Assembly: GCF_032452875.1 (NCBI RefSeq) | Contig: NC_083869.1 | Location: 77,246,501 to 77,310,500, forward strand | Reading direction: 5' to 3' | From: Bos javanicus | Lineage: Eukaryota > Chordata > Mammalia > Artiodactyla > Bovidae | Length of the DNA stretch: 64,000 nucleotides | Shown here: positions 56,100 to 64,000 of the stretch, one piece after another | Position numbering within the stretch: the stretch's first letter is position 1 | How the letters are laid out: every line of letters starts with the position of its first letter | The notes under the pieces: model-generated | What the model was told of the DNA's origin: nothing | The model's input: the letters and a program-made list of their open reading frames with translations, nothing else | Database searches by the model: none | Made by a program: the position numbers and the translations under genes

Positions 56100-56133
56100 G
56101 TGTGTGTGTGTGTGTATACACACACACACACAC
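56100..56133. repeat. Perfect palindromic microsatellite (GT)8-AT-(AC)8
   Basis: Eight GT, then AT, then eight AC: a 34-bp perfect palindrome of alternating purine and pyrimidine, able to extrude a cruciform or adopt Z-DNA. It continues into more ac and (TA)n. Confidence 0.9.
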
Positions 56134-57024
56134 ATATATATACAAGGCTGTATATGTTTATCAATTCAGTTCAAGTTCAGTCGCTCAGTTGTGTCCGACT
56201 CTTTGCACCCCATGGACTGCAGCATGGCAGGCCCCCATGTCCATAACCAACTTCTGGAGTTTACTCAAGCTCATGTCCATTGAGTCGTTGATGCCATCCA
56301 ATCATCTCATCCTCTGTCATCGCCTTCTTCTCCTGACCTCAATCTTTCCGAGCTTCAGGGTTTTTTTAAATGAGTCAGCTCTTTGCATTAGGGGGCTGAA
56401 GTATTGGACTTTCAGCTTCAACATCAGTCCTTCCAATAAACACCCAGGCCTGATCTCCTTTAGGATGCACTGGTTGGATCCGTTGCAGTCCAAGGGACTT
56501 TCAAGAGTCTTCTCCAACACCACAGTTCAAAAGCATTAGTTCTTCGGCACTCAGCTTTCTTTATAGTCCAACTCTCACATCCATATGTGACTATTAGAAA
56601 AACCATAGCCTTGACTAGACAGATTTTTGTTGGCAAGGTAATGTCTCTGCTTTCCAATATGCTATCTAGGTTGGTCATAACTTTCCTTCCAAGGAGTAAG
56701 CGTCTTTTAATTTCATGGCTGCAATCACCATCTGCAGTGATTTTGAAGCCCAGAAAAATAAAGTCTGACACTGTTTCCACTGTTTCCCCATCTAATTGCC
56801 ATGAAGTGATAGGACTGGATGCCATGATCTTTGTTATCAGAATGTTGAGTTTTAAGCCAACTTTTTCACTCTCTTCCTTCACTTTCATCAAGAGGCTTTT
56901 TAGTTCCTCTTCACTTTCTGCCATATGGGTAGTGTCATCTACATATCTGAGGTTATTGATATTTCTCACAGCAATATTGACTTCAGCTTGTGCTTCATCA
57001 ACCCCAGTGTTTCACTTGTACATG

Positions 57025-57168
57025 TCTACATATATATATATATAGATAGATAGATAGATAGATACAATGCAGTACATGTCTATATAAATATATATAGTGT
57101 ATATATACACCTATATACATATGTACATATATGCATATATATATATATATATATAGTATATACATATA
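57025..57168. repeat. (TA)n/(GATA)n/(CATA)n microsatellite
   Basis: ta units, about five gata units, then mixed tatatac/catatg. It lies where other BovBs have actctgcatataagttaa, so it may have grown from that AT-rich spot. Confidence 0.85.
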
Positions 57169-59145
57169 AGTTTAGTTCAGTTCAGTCGCTCAGTCATGTC
57201 TGACTCTTTGTGACCCCATGAATCGGAGCACCCCAGGCCTCCCTGTCCATCACAAACTCCCGGAGTTCACCCAGACTCATGTCCATCGAGTCAGTGATGC
57301 CATCCAGCCATCTCATCCTCTGTCGTCCCCTTCTCCTCCTGCCCCCAATCCCTCCTAACATCAGAGTCTTTTCCAATGAGATAACTCTTTGCATGAGGTG
57401 GCCAAAGTACTGGAGTTTCAGCTTTAGCATCACCTTCCAAAGAACACCCATTGCTGATCTCCTTTACAATGGACTGATTGAATCTCCTTGCAGTCCAAGG
57501 GACTCTCAAGAGTCTTCTCCAACACCACAGTTCAAAAGCATCAATTCTTCCGCGCTCAGTTTTCTTCACAGTCCAACTCACACATCTATACATGACCACT
57601 GGAAAAACCATAGCCTTGACTAGACGGACTTTGTTGGCAAAGTAATGTCTCTGCTTTTCAATATGCTATCTAAGTTGATCATAACTTTTCTTCCAAGGAG
57701 TAAGCGTCTTTTAATTTCATGTCTGCAATCACCATCTGCAGTGATTTTGGAGCCCCCAAAAATAAAGTCTGATACTGTTTCCACTGTTTCCCCATCTCTT
57801 TGCCATGAAGTGATGGGACCAGATGCCATGATCTTCTTTTTCTGAATGTTGAGCTTTAAGGCAGCTTTTTCACTTTCCTCTTTCACTTCATCAAGAGGCT
57901 TTTTAGTTCCTCTTCACTTTCTGCCATAAGAGTGGTGTCATCTGCATATCTGAGGTTATTGATATTTCTCCCAGCAATCTTGATTCCAGCTTGTGCTTCA
58001 TCAAGCCCAGTGTTTCTCATGATGTACTCTGCATATGTTAAATAAGCAGGGTGACAATATACAGCCTTGACATACTCCTTTTCCTATTTGGAACCAGCCT
58101 GTTGATACATGTCCGGTTCTAACTGTTGCTTCCTGACCTGCATATAGGTTTCTCAAGAGGCAGGTCAGATAGTCTGGTATTCCCGTATCTTTCAGAATTT
58201 TCCACAGTTTATTCTGATCCACACAGTCAAAGGCATTGGTATAGTCAATAAAGGAGAAATAGATGTTTTTCTGGAACTCTCTTGCTTACTCCATGATCAA
58301 GCTGTTGTTGGCAATTTGACTTCCGGTCCGTCTACCTTTTCCAAAACCAGCTTGAACATCTGGAGTTCACAGTTCACATATTGCTGAAGCCCAGCTTGGA
58401 GAATCTTGAGCATTACTTTACTAGCATGTGAGATGAGTGTAATTGTGCAGTAGTTTGAGCATTCTTAGGTCTTGCCTTTCTTTGGGATTGGAATGAAAAC
58501 TGACCTTTTCCAGTCCTGTGGCCACTGCTGAGTTTTCCAAAATTGCTGACATATGAGTGCAGCACTTTCACAGCATCATCTTTCAGGATTTGAAATAGCT
58601 CCACTGGAATCCATCATCTCCACTAGCTTTGTTCGTAGTGATGCTTTCTAAGGCCCACTTGACTTCACATTCCAGTATGTCTGTCTCTAGGTGAGTGATC
58701 ATACCATCGTGATTATCTTGGTCATGAAGATCTTTTTTGTACAGTTCTTCTGTGTATTCTTGCCACCTCTTCTTAATATCTTCTGCTTCTGTTAGATCCA
58801 TACCATTTCTGTTCTTTATCGAGCCTATCTTTGCATGAAATGTTCCCTTGGTATCTCTAATTTTCTTGAAGAGATCTCTAGTCTTTGCCATTCTGTTGTT
58901 TTCCTCTGTTTCTTTGCATTAATCACTGAGGAAGGCTTTCTTACCTCTTCTTGCTATTCTTTGGAACTCTGCATTCAGATTCTTATATCTTTCCTTTTCT
59001 CCTTTGCTTTTCACTTCTCTTCTTTTCACAGGTATTTTTAAGGCCTCCCCAGACAGCCATTTTGCTTTTTTGCATTTCTTTTTCCATGAGGATGGTCTTG
59101 ATCCCTGTCTCCTGTACAATGTCACAAACCTCTCTCCATAATTCA

Positions 59146-60306
59146 TCAGGTACTATCTATCAGATCTAGTCCCTTAAATCTGTTTCTCACTTCCACTGTA
59201 TAATCATAAGGGATTTGATTTAGGTCATACCTGAATGGTCTAGTGTTTTTCCCTACTTTCTTCAATTTAAGTCTGATTTTGGCAATAAGGAGCTCATGAT
59301 CTGAGCCACACTCAGCTCCCAGTCTTGTTTTTGCTGACTGTATAGAGCTTCTCCATCTTTGGCTGCAAAGAATATAATCAATCTGATTTCGGTGTTGACC
59401 ATCTGGTGATGTCCATGTGTAGAGTCTTCTCTTGTGTTGTTGAAAGAGGGTGCTTGCTATGACTAGTGCATTCTCTTGGCAAAACTCTATTAGCCTTTTC
59501 CCTGCTTCACTCTGTACACCAAGGCCAAATTTTCCTGTTACTCCAGGTATTTCTTGACTTCCTACTTTTGCATTCCAGTCCCCTATAATGCAAAGGACAT
59601 CTTTTTTTGGTTTTAGTTCTAAAAGGTCTTGTAGGTCTTTATAGAACCATTCAACTTCAGCTTCTTCAGCGTTACTGCTTGGGGCATAGACTTGGATTAC
59701 TGTGATATTGAATGGTTTGTCTTGGAAACGAACAGAAATCATTCTGTCGTTTTTGAGATTGCATCCAGGTACTGCATTTTGGACTCTTTTGTTGACCATG
59801 ATGGCTACTCCATTTCTTCTAATGGATTCCTGCCCCCAGTAGTAGATTTAATGGTCATCTGAGTTAAATTCACCCATTCCAGTCCATTTTAGTTCGCTGA
59901 TTCCTAGAATGTTGACGTTCACTCTTGCCATCTCCTGTTTGACCACTTCCAATTTGCCTTGATTCATGGACCTGACAGTCCAGGTTTCTAGGCCATATTG
60001 CTCTTTACAGCATCGGACCTTGCTTCTATCACCAGTCACATCCACAACTAGGTATTGTTTTTGCTCTGGCTCCATCCCTTCATTCTTTCTGGAGTTGTTT
60101 CTTCACTGATCTCCAGTAGCATATTGGGTACCTGCTGACCTGGGGAGTTCCTCTTTCAGTATCCTATCATTTTGCCTTTTCACACTGTTCATGGGGTTCT
60201 CAAGACAAGAATACTGAAGTGGTTTGCCATTCCCTTCTCTAGTGGACCACATTCTGTCAGACCTCTCTATCATGACCTGCCCATCTTGGGTGGCCCCACA
60301 GGGCAT
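59146..60306 (-). pseudogene. BovB N-terminal extension plus EN, three in-frame segments
   Basis: 60103-60306, 59848-60075 and 59146-59799 are in the same frame, separated by a TGA (TGG in other copies) and a TAA (TAT in other copies). The 217-codon segment has G73-D74-W75-N76, NQIDYILCSQRW near residue 138 and S166-D167-H168, so the metal-binding and catalytic C-terminal half is preserved. The N-terminal half has TVRSMNQGKLEVVKQEMARV and SELKWTGMGEF. Nuclear DNA nicking is the family's role. Two stops make it inactive as read. Confidence 0.92.
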
Positions 60307-60439
60307 GGCTTAGGTTCATTGAGTTAAACAAGGCTGTGGTCTTAGTGTGATTAGATTGACTAGTTAGTTTTCTGTGATTATGGTTTCAGTGTGTCTGCTC
60401 TCTGATGCCCTCTTGCAACACCTACCATCTTTTTTGGGT

Positions 60440-60701
60440 TTCTCTTACCTTGGACGTGGGGTATCTCTTCATGGCTGCTCCAGCAAAGCACAGCCTCTGC
60501 TCCTTACCCTGGACAATGGGTATCTCCTCACCACCTCCCCTCCTGACCTTGAACGTGGAGGGCTCCTCTAGGCCCTCCTGCACCCGTCCAGCCACCACTC
60601 CTTAGACATAAGGTTGCTCCTCTCAGCTGCTGTCCCTGTCCTTGGACGTGGAGTAGCTCCTCTTGGCCACACTTGTGCGCCATCACAGCCGCCAGTGATG
60701 G
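60440..60701 (-). repeat. BovB 5' leader tandem array
   Basis: Minus-strand units with gaggagctac-type starts. aaggtaagag is near 60442-60452 and agggtaagga near 60501-60510 on the minus strand. Same position as in the two plus-strand leaders. Confidence 0.83.
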
Positions 60702-60717
60702 TATACATATATATACT

Positions 60718-61307
60718 GTTATTTTTTGGGCTCCAAAATCACTGCAGATGGTGACTGCAGCCATGAAATTAAAAGACGCTTACTCCTTGGAAGAAAAGTT
60801 ATGACCAACCTAGATAGCATATTCAAAAGCAGAGACATTACTTTGCCAACAAAGATCTGTCTAGTCAAGGCTATGGTTTTTCCAGTGGTCACATATGGAT
60901 GTGAGAGTTAGACTGTGAAGAAAGCTGAGTGCCAAAGAATTGATGCTTTTGAACTGTGGTGTTAGAGAAGACTCTTGACTTGGACTGCAAGGAGATCCAA
61001 CCAGTCCATTCTGAAGGAGATTGGCCCTGGGATTTCTTTGGAGGGAATGATGCTGAAGCTGAAACTCCAGCATTTTGGCCACCTCATGCGAAGAGTTGAC
61101 TCATTGGAAATGGCTCTGATGCTGGGAGGGACTGGGGCAGGAGGAGAAGGGGACGACAGAGGATGAGATGGCTGGATGGCATCACCGACTCGATGGATGT
61201 GAGAATGAGTGAACTCTGGCAGTTGGTAATGGACAGGGAGGCCTAGCGTGCTGCAATTCACGGGGTTGCAAAGAGTTGGACACGACTGAGCGACTGAACT
61301 GAACTGA
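60718..61307 (+). mobile_element. BovB, 5'-truncated
   Basis: ttttttgggctccaaaatca through (TGAAC)n. Frame 60726-60911 reads MGSKITADGDCSHEIKRRLL. It lies in the same TA-rich spot as the full-length copy. Confidence 0.94.
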
Positions 61308-61315
61308 TACACATA

Positions 61316-61379
<64 letters not shown>

Positions 61380-61390
61380 GAGAGAGAGAA
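61308..61390 (+). repeat. (CA)n(TA)n(GA)n microsatellite
   Basis: acacat units, (CA)n of about 20, (TA)n of about 9, then gagagaga. It abuts the plus BovB tail and the resumed minus BovB. Confidence 0.93.
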
Positions 61391-61460
61391 GTACAGCCTT
61401 GACATACTCCTTTCCCAATTTTGAACCAGTCTGTTGTGCCATGCCCAGTTCTAACTGTTG

Positions 61461-62857
61461 GGGTGTAAATATTCTACCTGATCTTCCTAGATTGTTCTGT
61501 GTCTGTGTTTTTGATTGTTCACATTTTAGGAAACTTGGCCTTGAGAGTAAACTCTGAATTTAGGTTATATCCTCCCGGACTCATATATGGGGAAGTCCTT
61601 TGCATCTTGTTGGTTTGAATTGCTGTTGTAATATATTTAATTGGTGGCCAAATGATGGATGAGTAAGTATGAGCTTATTATACAAGCTTTTTATTAATCC
61701 AGATGCACAAACTGAATTTTGGAAAGGCAGAGGAACCAGAGATCAAATTGCTAACATTTGATTATTAGAAAGTAAGGGAATTCCTGAAAATATCTGTTTC
61801 TTCAGTCATGTGTATCACAATAAATGGTGGAAAATTCTTAAAGAGATGTGAATACCAGATGATCTTACCGGTCTCATGAGAAGCCTGTATGCAAGTCAAG
61901 AAGCAACAGTTAGAACTGGACATGGAACAACAGACTGGTTAAAAATCGGGAAAGGAGTACATCAGGGCTGTATATTGTCACCCTGCTTATTTAACTTATA
62001 CACAGAGTACATCATGCAAAATGCAAGGCTGGATGAAGCACAAGCTGGAATCAAGATTGCTGGGAGAAATATCAATAACCTCAGATATGCAGATGACACC
62101 ATCCTTATGGCAGAAAGTGAAGAAGAACCTAAGAGCCTCTTGATGAGGGCAAAAGAAGAGAGTGAAAAAGCTGGCTTAAAACTAAATATTCAGAGTTTTA
62201 ATGGCCTCTTGTCCCATTACTTCATGGCAAATAGATGGGGGAAATGTGGAAGCAGTGACAGATTCTGTTTTCTTGAGCTCCAAAAATCACTGCAGGTGGT
62301 GACTGCAGCCCTGAAATTAAAAGACGCTTGCTCTGTGAAAGGAAAGAAAGTTAATATAAACCTAGATATTATATTAAAAAGCAGAGACATAACTTTGCCA
62401 TGAAGGCAAAGCTATGGTTTTCCCAGTAATCATGTACTGAAGAGAGATTTGGGCCACAAAGAAGACTAAGTGCTGAAGAACTTATGCTTTTTGAACTGTG
62501 GTGTTGAAGAAGACTCTTGAGCATCCCTTGGACTGCAAGGAGATCAAACCAGTCAATCCTAAAGGATGTCAACCCTGAATATTCATTGTAAGGACTAATG
62601 CTGAAGCTGAAGCTCCGATAGTTTTGATACTTGATTCAAAGAGCTGAATTGGAAAGGACCATGATGCTGTGAAAGATTGAAGTTAGGGGAAGAAGGATGT
62701 GACAGAGGATGAGATGGTTGAATGGCATCACAGACTCAAGGAACAGGAGTTTGAGCAATTCCAGAAGATAGTGAAGGACAGGGAAGTCTGGTATGCTATA
62801 GTCCATGGGCCTCAAAGAGTTTAACATGACTTAGCTACTAAACAGTAAGAACTCTGT
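61461..62857 (+). mobile_element. BovB insertion with about 260 bp of extra 5' sequence and TSD
   Basis: ttctaactgttg (61449-61460) and ttctaactattg (62858-62869) are a 12-bp TSD with one mismatch within the minus-strand BovB. The insert starts with about 260 bp of non-BovB sequence (gggtgtaaatattctacctg ... gatgcacaaactgaatttt). BovB RT then runs from about 61722 (ggaaaggcagaggaaccaga) to the end (ttaacatgacttagctacta). Frame 61876-62403 (175 aa) has GVHQGCILSPCLFNLYTEY and NNLRYADDTILMAE. Confidence 0.82.
61876..62403 (+). pseudogene. BovB RT palm remnant
   Basis: 175 codons with motif B (GVHQGCILSPCLF), catalytic YADD and KAGLKLNIQ, then divergence after a frameshift near 62195. Motif A and the fingers are largely missing (a deletion near 61800 removes the YAKAFD block). 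Not functional. Confidence 0.88.
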
Positions 62858-63038
62858 TTCTAACTATTGCTTCTTGACATGCATACAGATGTCTCGGGAG
62901 GCAGGTAAGGTGGTCCGGTATTCCCATCTCTTTAAGAATTTTCCACAGTTTTTTTGTGATACACACAGTTAAAGGCTTTGGTGTAGTCAATAAAGCAGAA
63001 GTAGATATTTACAGTATATGTTTAAAGTACAAGTAGAA

Positions 63039-64000
63039 GTCAAGGTAAATTGGAAATGGTCAAACAGGAGATTGCAAGGGTGCACATCAACATTTTAACA
63101 ATCAGTGAACTAAAATGGACTAAAATGGGTGAATTTAACTCAGATGATCATTATATCTACTACTGAGGGCAAGAATCCCTTAGAACATGGAGTAGCCTTC
63201 ATAGCCTACAGAAGAGTCCGAAATGCAGTTCTTGGGTACAATCTCAAAAATGACAGAATGATCTCTTTTCATTTCCAAGGCAAACCATTCAATAGTACAG
63301 TAATCCAAGTCTAGGCCCTGACCATTAATGCTAAAGAAACTGAAGTTGAATGGTTCTATGAAGACCTACAAGACCTTCTAGAACTAACACCCCAAAAAAT
63401 ATGTCCTTTACATTATGGGGGACTGGAATGCAAAAGTAGGAAGTCAAGAAATACCTGGAGTAACAAGAAAATTTGGCCTTGGTGTACAGAATGAAGCAGG
63501 GCAAAGGCTAATAGAGTTTTGCCAAGAGAATGCACTGGTCATAGCAAACACCCTCTTCCAACAACACAAGAGAAGATTCTACACATGAATCTCACCAGAT
63601 GGTCAATACTGAAATCAGATTGATTGATTATATTTTTTGAAACCAAAAATGGAGAAGCTGTCTACAGTCAACAAAAACAAGACTGGGAGCTGACTGTGGC
63701 TCAGATCATGAATTCCTTACTGCCAAATTCAGACTTAAATTGAAGGAAGTAGGGAAAGCCACGAGACTATTCAGGTATGACCTAAATCAAATCCCTTACA
63801 AATGGAAGTGCCAAATAGATTCAAGGGATTAGATCTGATAGACAGAGTGTCTGAAGAACTATGGATAGAAGTTAATGACATTGTAGAGGAGACAGGAATC
63901 AAGACCATCCCCAAGAAAAAGAAATGCAAAAAGGCAAAATGGTAGTCTGAGGAGGCCTTACAAATAGCTGGGAAAAAAAGAAAAGTGAACGGTAAAGGAG
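63039..64000 (+). mobile_element. BovB EN region, runs off the window
   Basis: Begins agtcaaggtaaattggaaat (start of EN) and continues through the linker to the window end. The frame 63129-63314 reads KNDRMISFHFQGKPFNSTVI. Stops include TAG at 63313-63315 and TGA near 63587. The rest of the element should lie to the right. Confidence 0.93.

Larger units (their letters stand above)
57169..60701 (-). mobile_element. Full-length BovB with 5' leader and 10-bp TSD
   Basis: About 3.53 kb from the (CTGAA)n tail at 57169 to the end of the leader (gccgccagtgatgg) near 60700. tatacatata at 57159-57168 and 60702-60711 is the TSD, although the site is in a TA microsatellite. All parts are present: C-terminus 57194-57451, RT pieces 57620-58222, fingers 58413-58604, linker 58583-59146, EN 59146-60075 and N-terminal extension 60103-60306. 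The EN and N-terminal frame is broken by two nonsense codons only; the RT has several indels. Confidence 0.95.
56163..63009 (-). mobile_element. One minus-strand BovB in several pieces
   Basis: Piece 1, 56163-57015: tail to the palm, frame 56460-56969 (169 aa) with LNILITKIMASSPITS and GCESWTIKKAE. Piece 2, 61391-61460: from the acagccttgacatactcc block. Piece 3, from about 62858 to 63009: taactattgcttcttgaca onward. In order they are consecutive in the BovB consensus apart from about 40 bases replaced by a microsatellite. Between them sit a full-length BovB, a plus-strand BovB fragment and a further insertion. Confidence 0.8.

Noticed and set aside
60702..60717. The TSD of the full-length BovB at 57169-60701 as a certain call
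   Set aside because: The matching word tatacatata lies in a TA microsatellite, where such matches are easy. Kept as supportive, not decisive.

Overview
The window looks like ruminant nuclear DNA, most likely from a bovid such as cattle, sheep, goat or a close relative. The evidence is the repeat set: many BovB (RTE-class) LINEs, tRNA-headed Bov-tA SINEs, dimeric BovA2 SINEs with (AGC)n tails, CHR-type tRNA SINEs, L1 3' ends, and a background of very old MIR fragments. I found no host protein-coding gene, no structural RNA gene and no CRISPR. The longer open frames I examined are pieces of BovB endonuclease/reverse transcriptase, antisense readings of BovB, SINE translations, or short frames in AT-rich DNA. 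Adding up my own intervals, BovB covers roughly 45% of the window.

Layout. Positions 1-10420 hold scattered truncated BovBs (one of 2 kb at 4143-6117), Bov-tA SINEs, L1 pieces, one ERV-type LTR and a MIR; several nested insertions here have readable target-site duplications (TSDs). Positions 10421-18600 are a dense BovB complex: a plus-strand copy with a complete-looking 5' leader, a 2 kb minus-strand copy tail-to-tail with it, and a second plus-strand 5' half head-to-head with that. Positions 18601-34050 are AT-rich with an old antisense L1 5' region, BovB fragments and a four-layer nest at 30974-31908. Positions 34051-45055 hold a fairly young BovB, a palindromic MITE-like element (35603-35776) and the most repeat-poor stretch (38691-41084). 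Positions 45070-48343 are a nearly complete BovB with a 14-bp TSD and the longest open frame of the window (309 codons). Two related LTR-like sequences lie at 49180-51870. Positions 52353-64000 are again BovB-dominated: one minus-strand copy (56163-63009) is broken into pieces by a microsatellite, a full-length BovB, a plus-strand BovB fragment and a further BovB insertion.

How it works together. BovB supplied the endonuclease and reverse transcriptase. Bov-tA and BovA2 share the BovB 3' end and their TSDs fit the same machinery. The SINE body also matches a piece of the BovB 5' reading frame, so a SINE translation reads as the two ends of the BovB protein joined in frame. The BovB copies I examined for coding capacity all carry stops or frameshifts, so I infer no autonomous element here. 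What is notable is architectural: nested insertions giving a relative time order, twin-primed L1 inversions, large inverted BovB pairs, small template-switch hairpins, and a BovB 5' leader with repeated splice-donor-like motifs. Coordinates were read by eye and family boundaries may be off by some bases.
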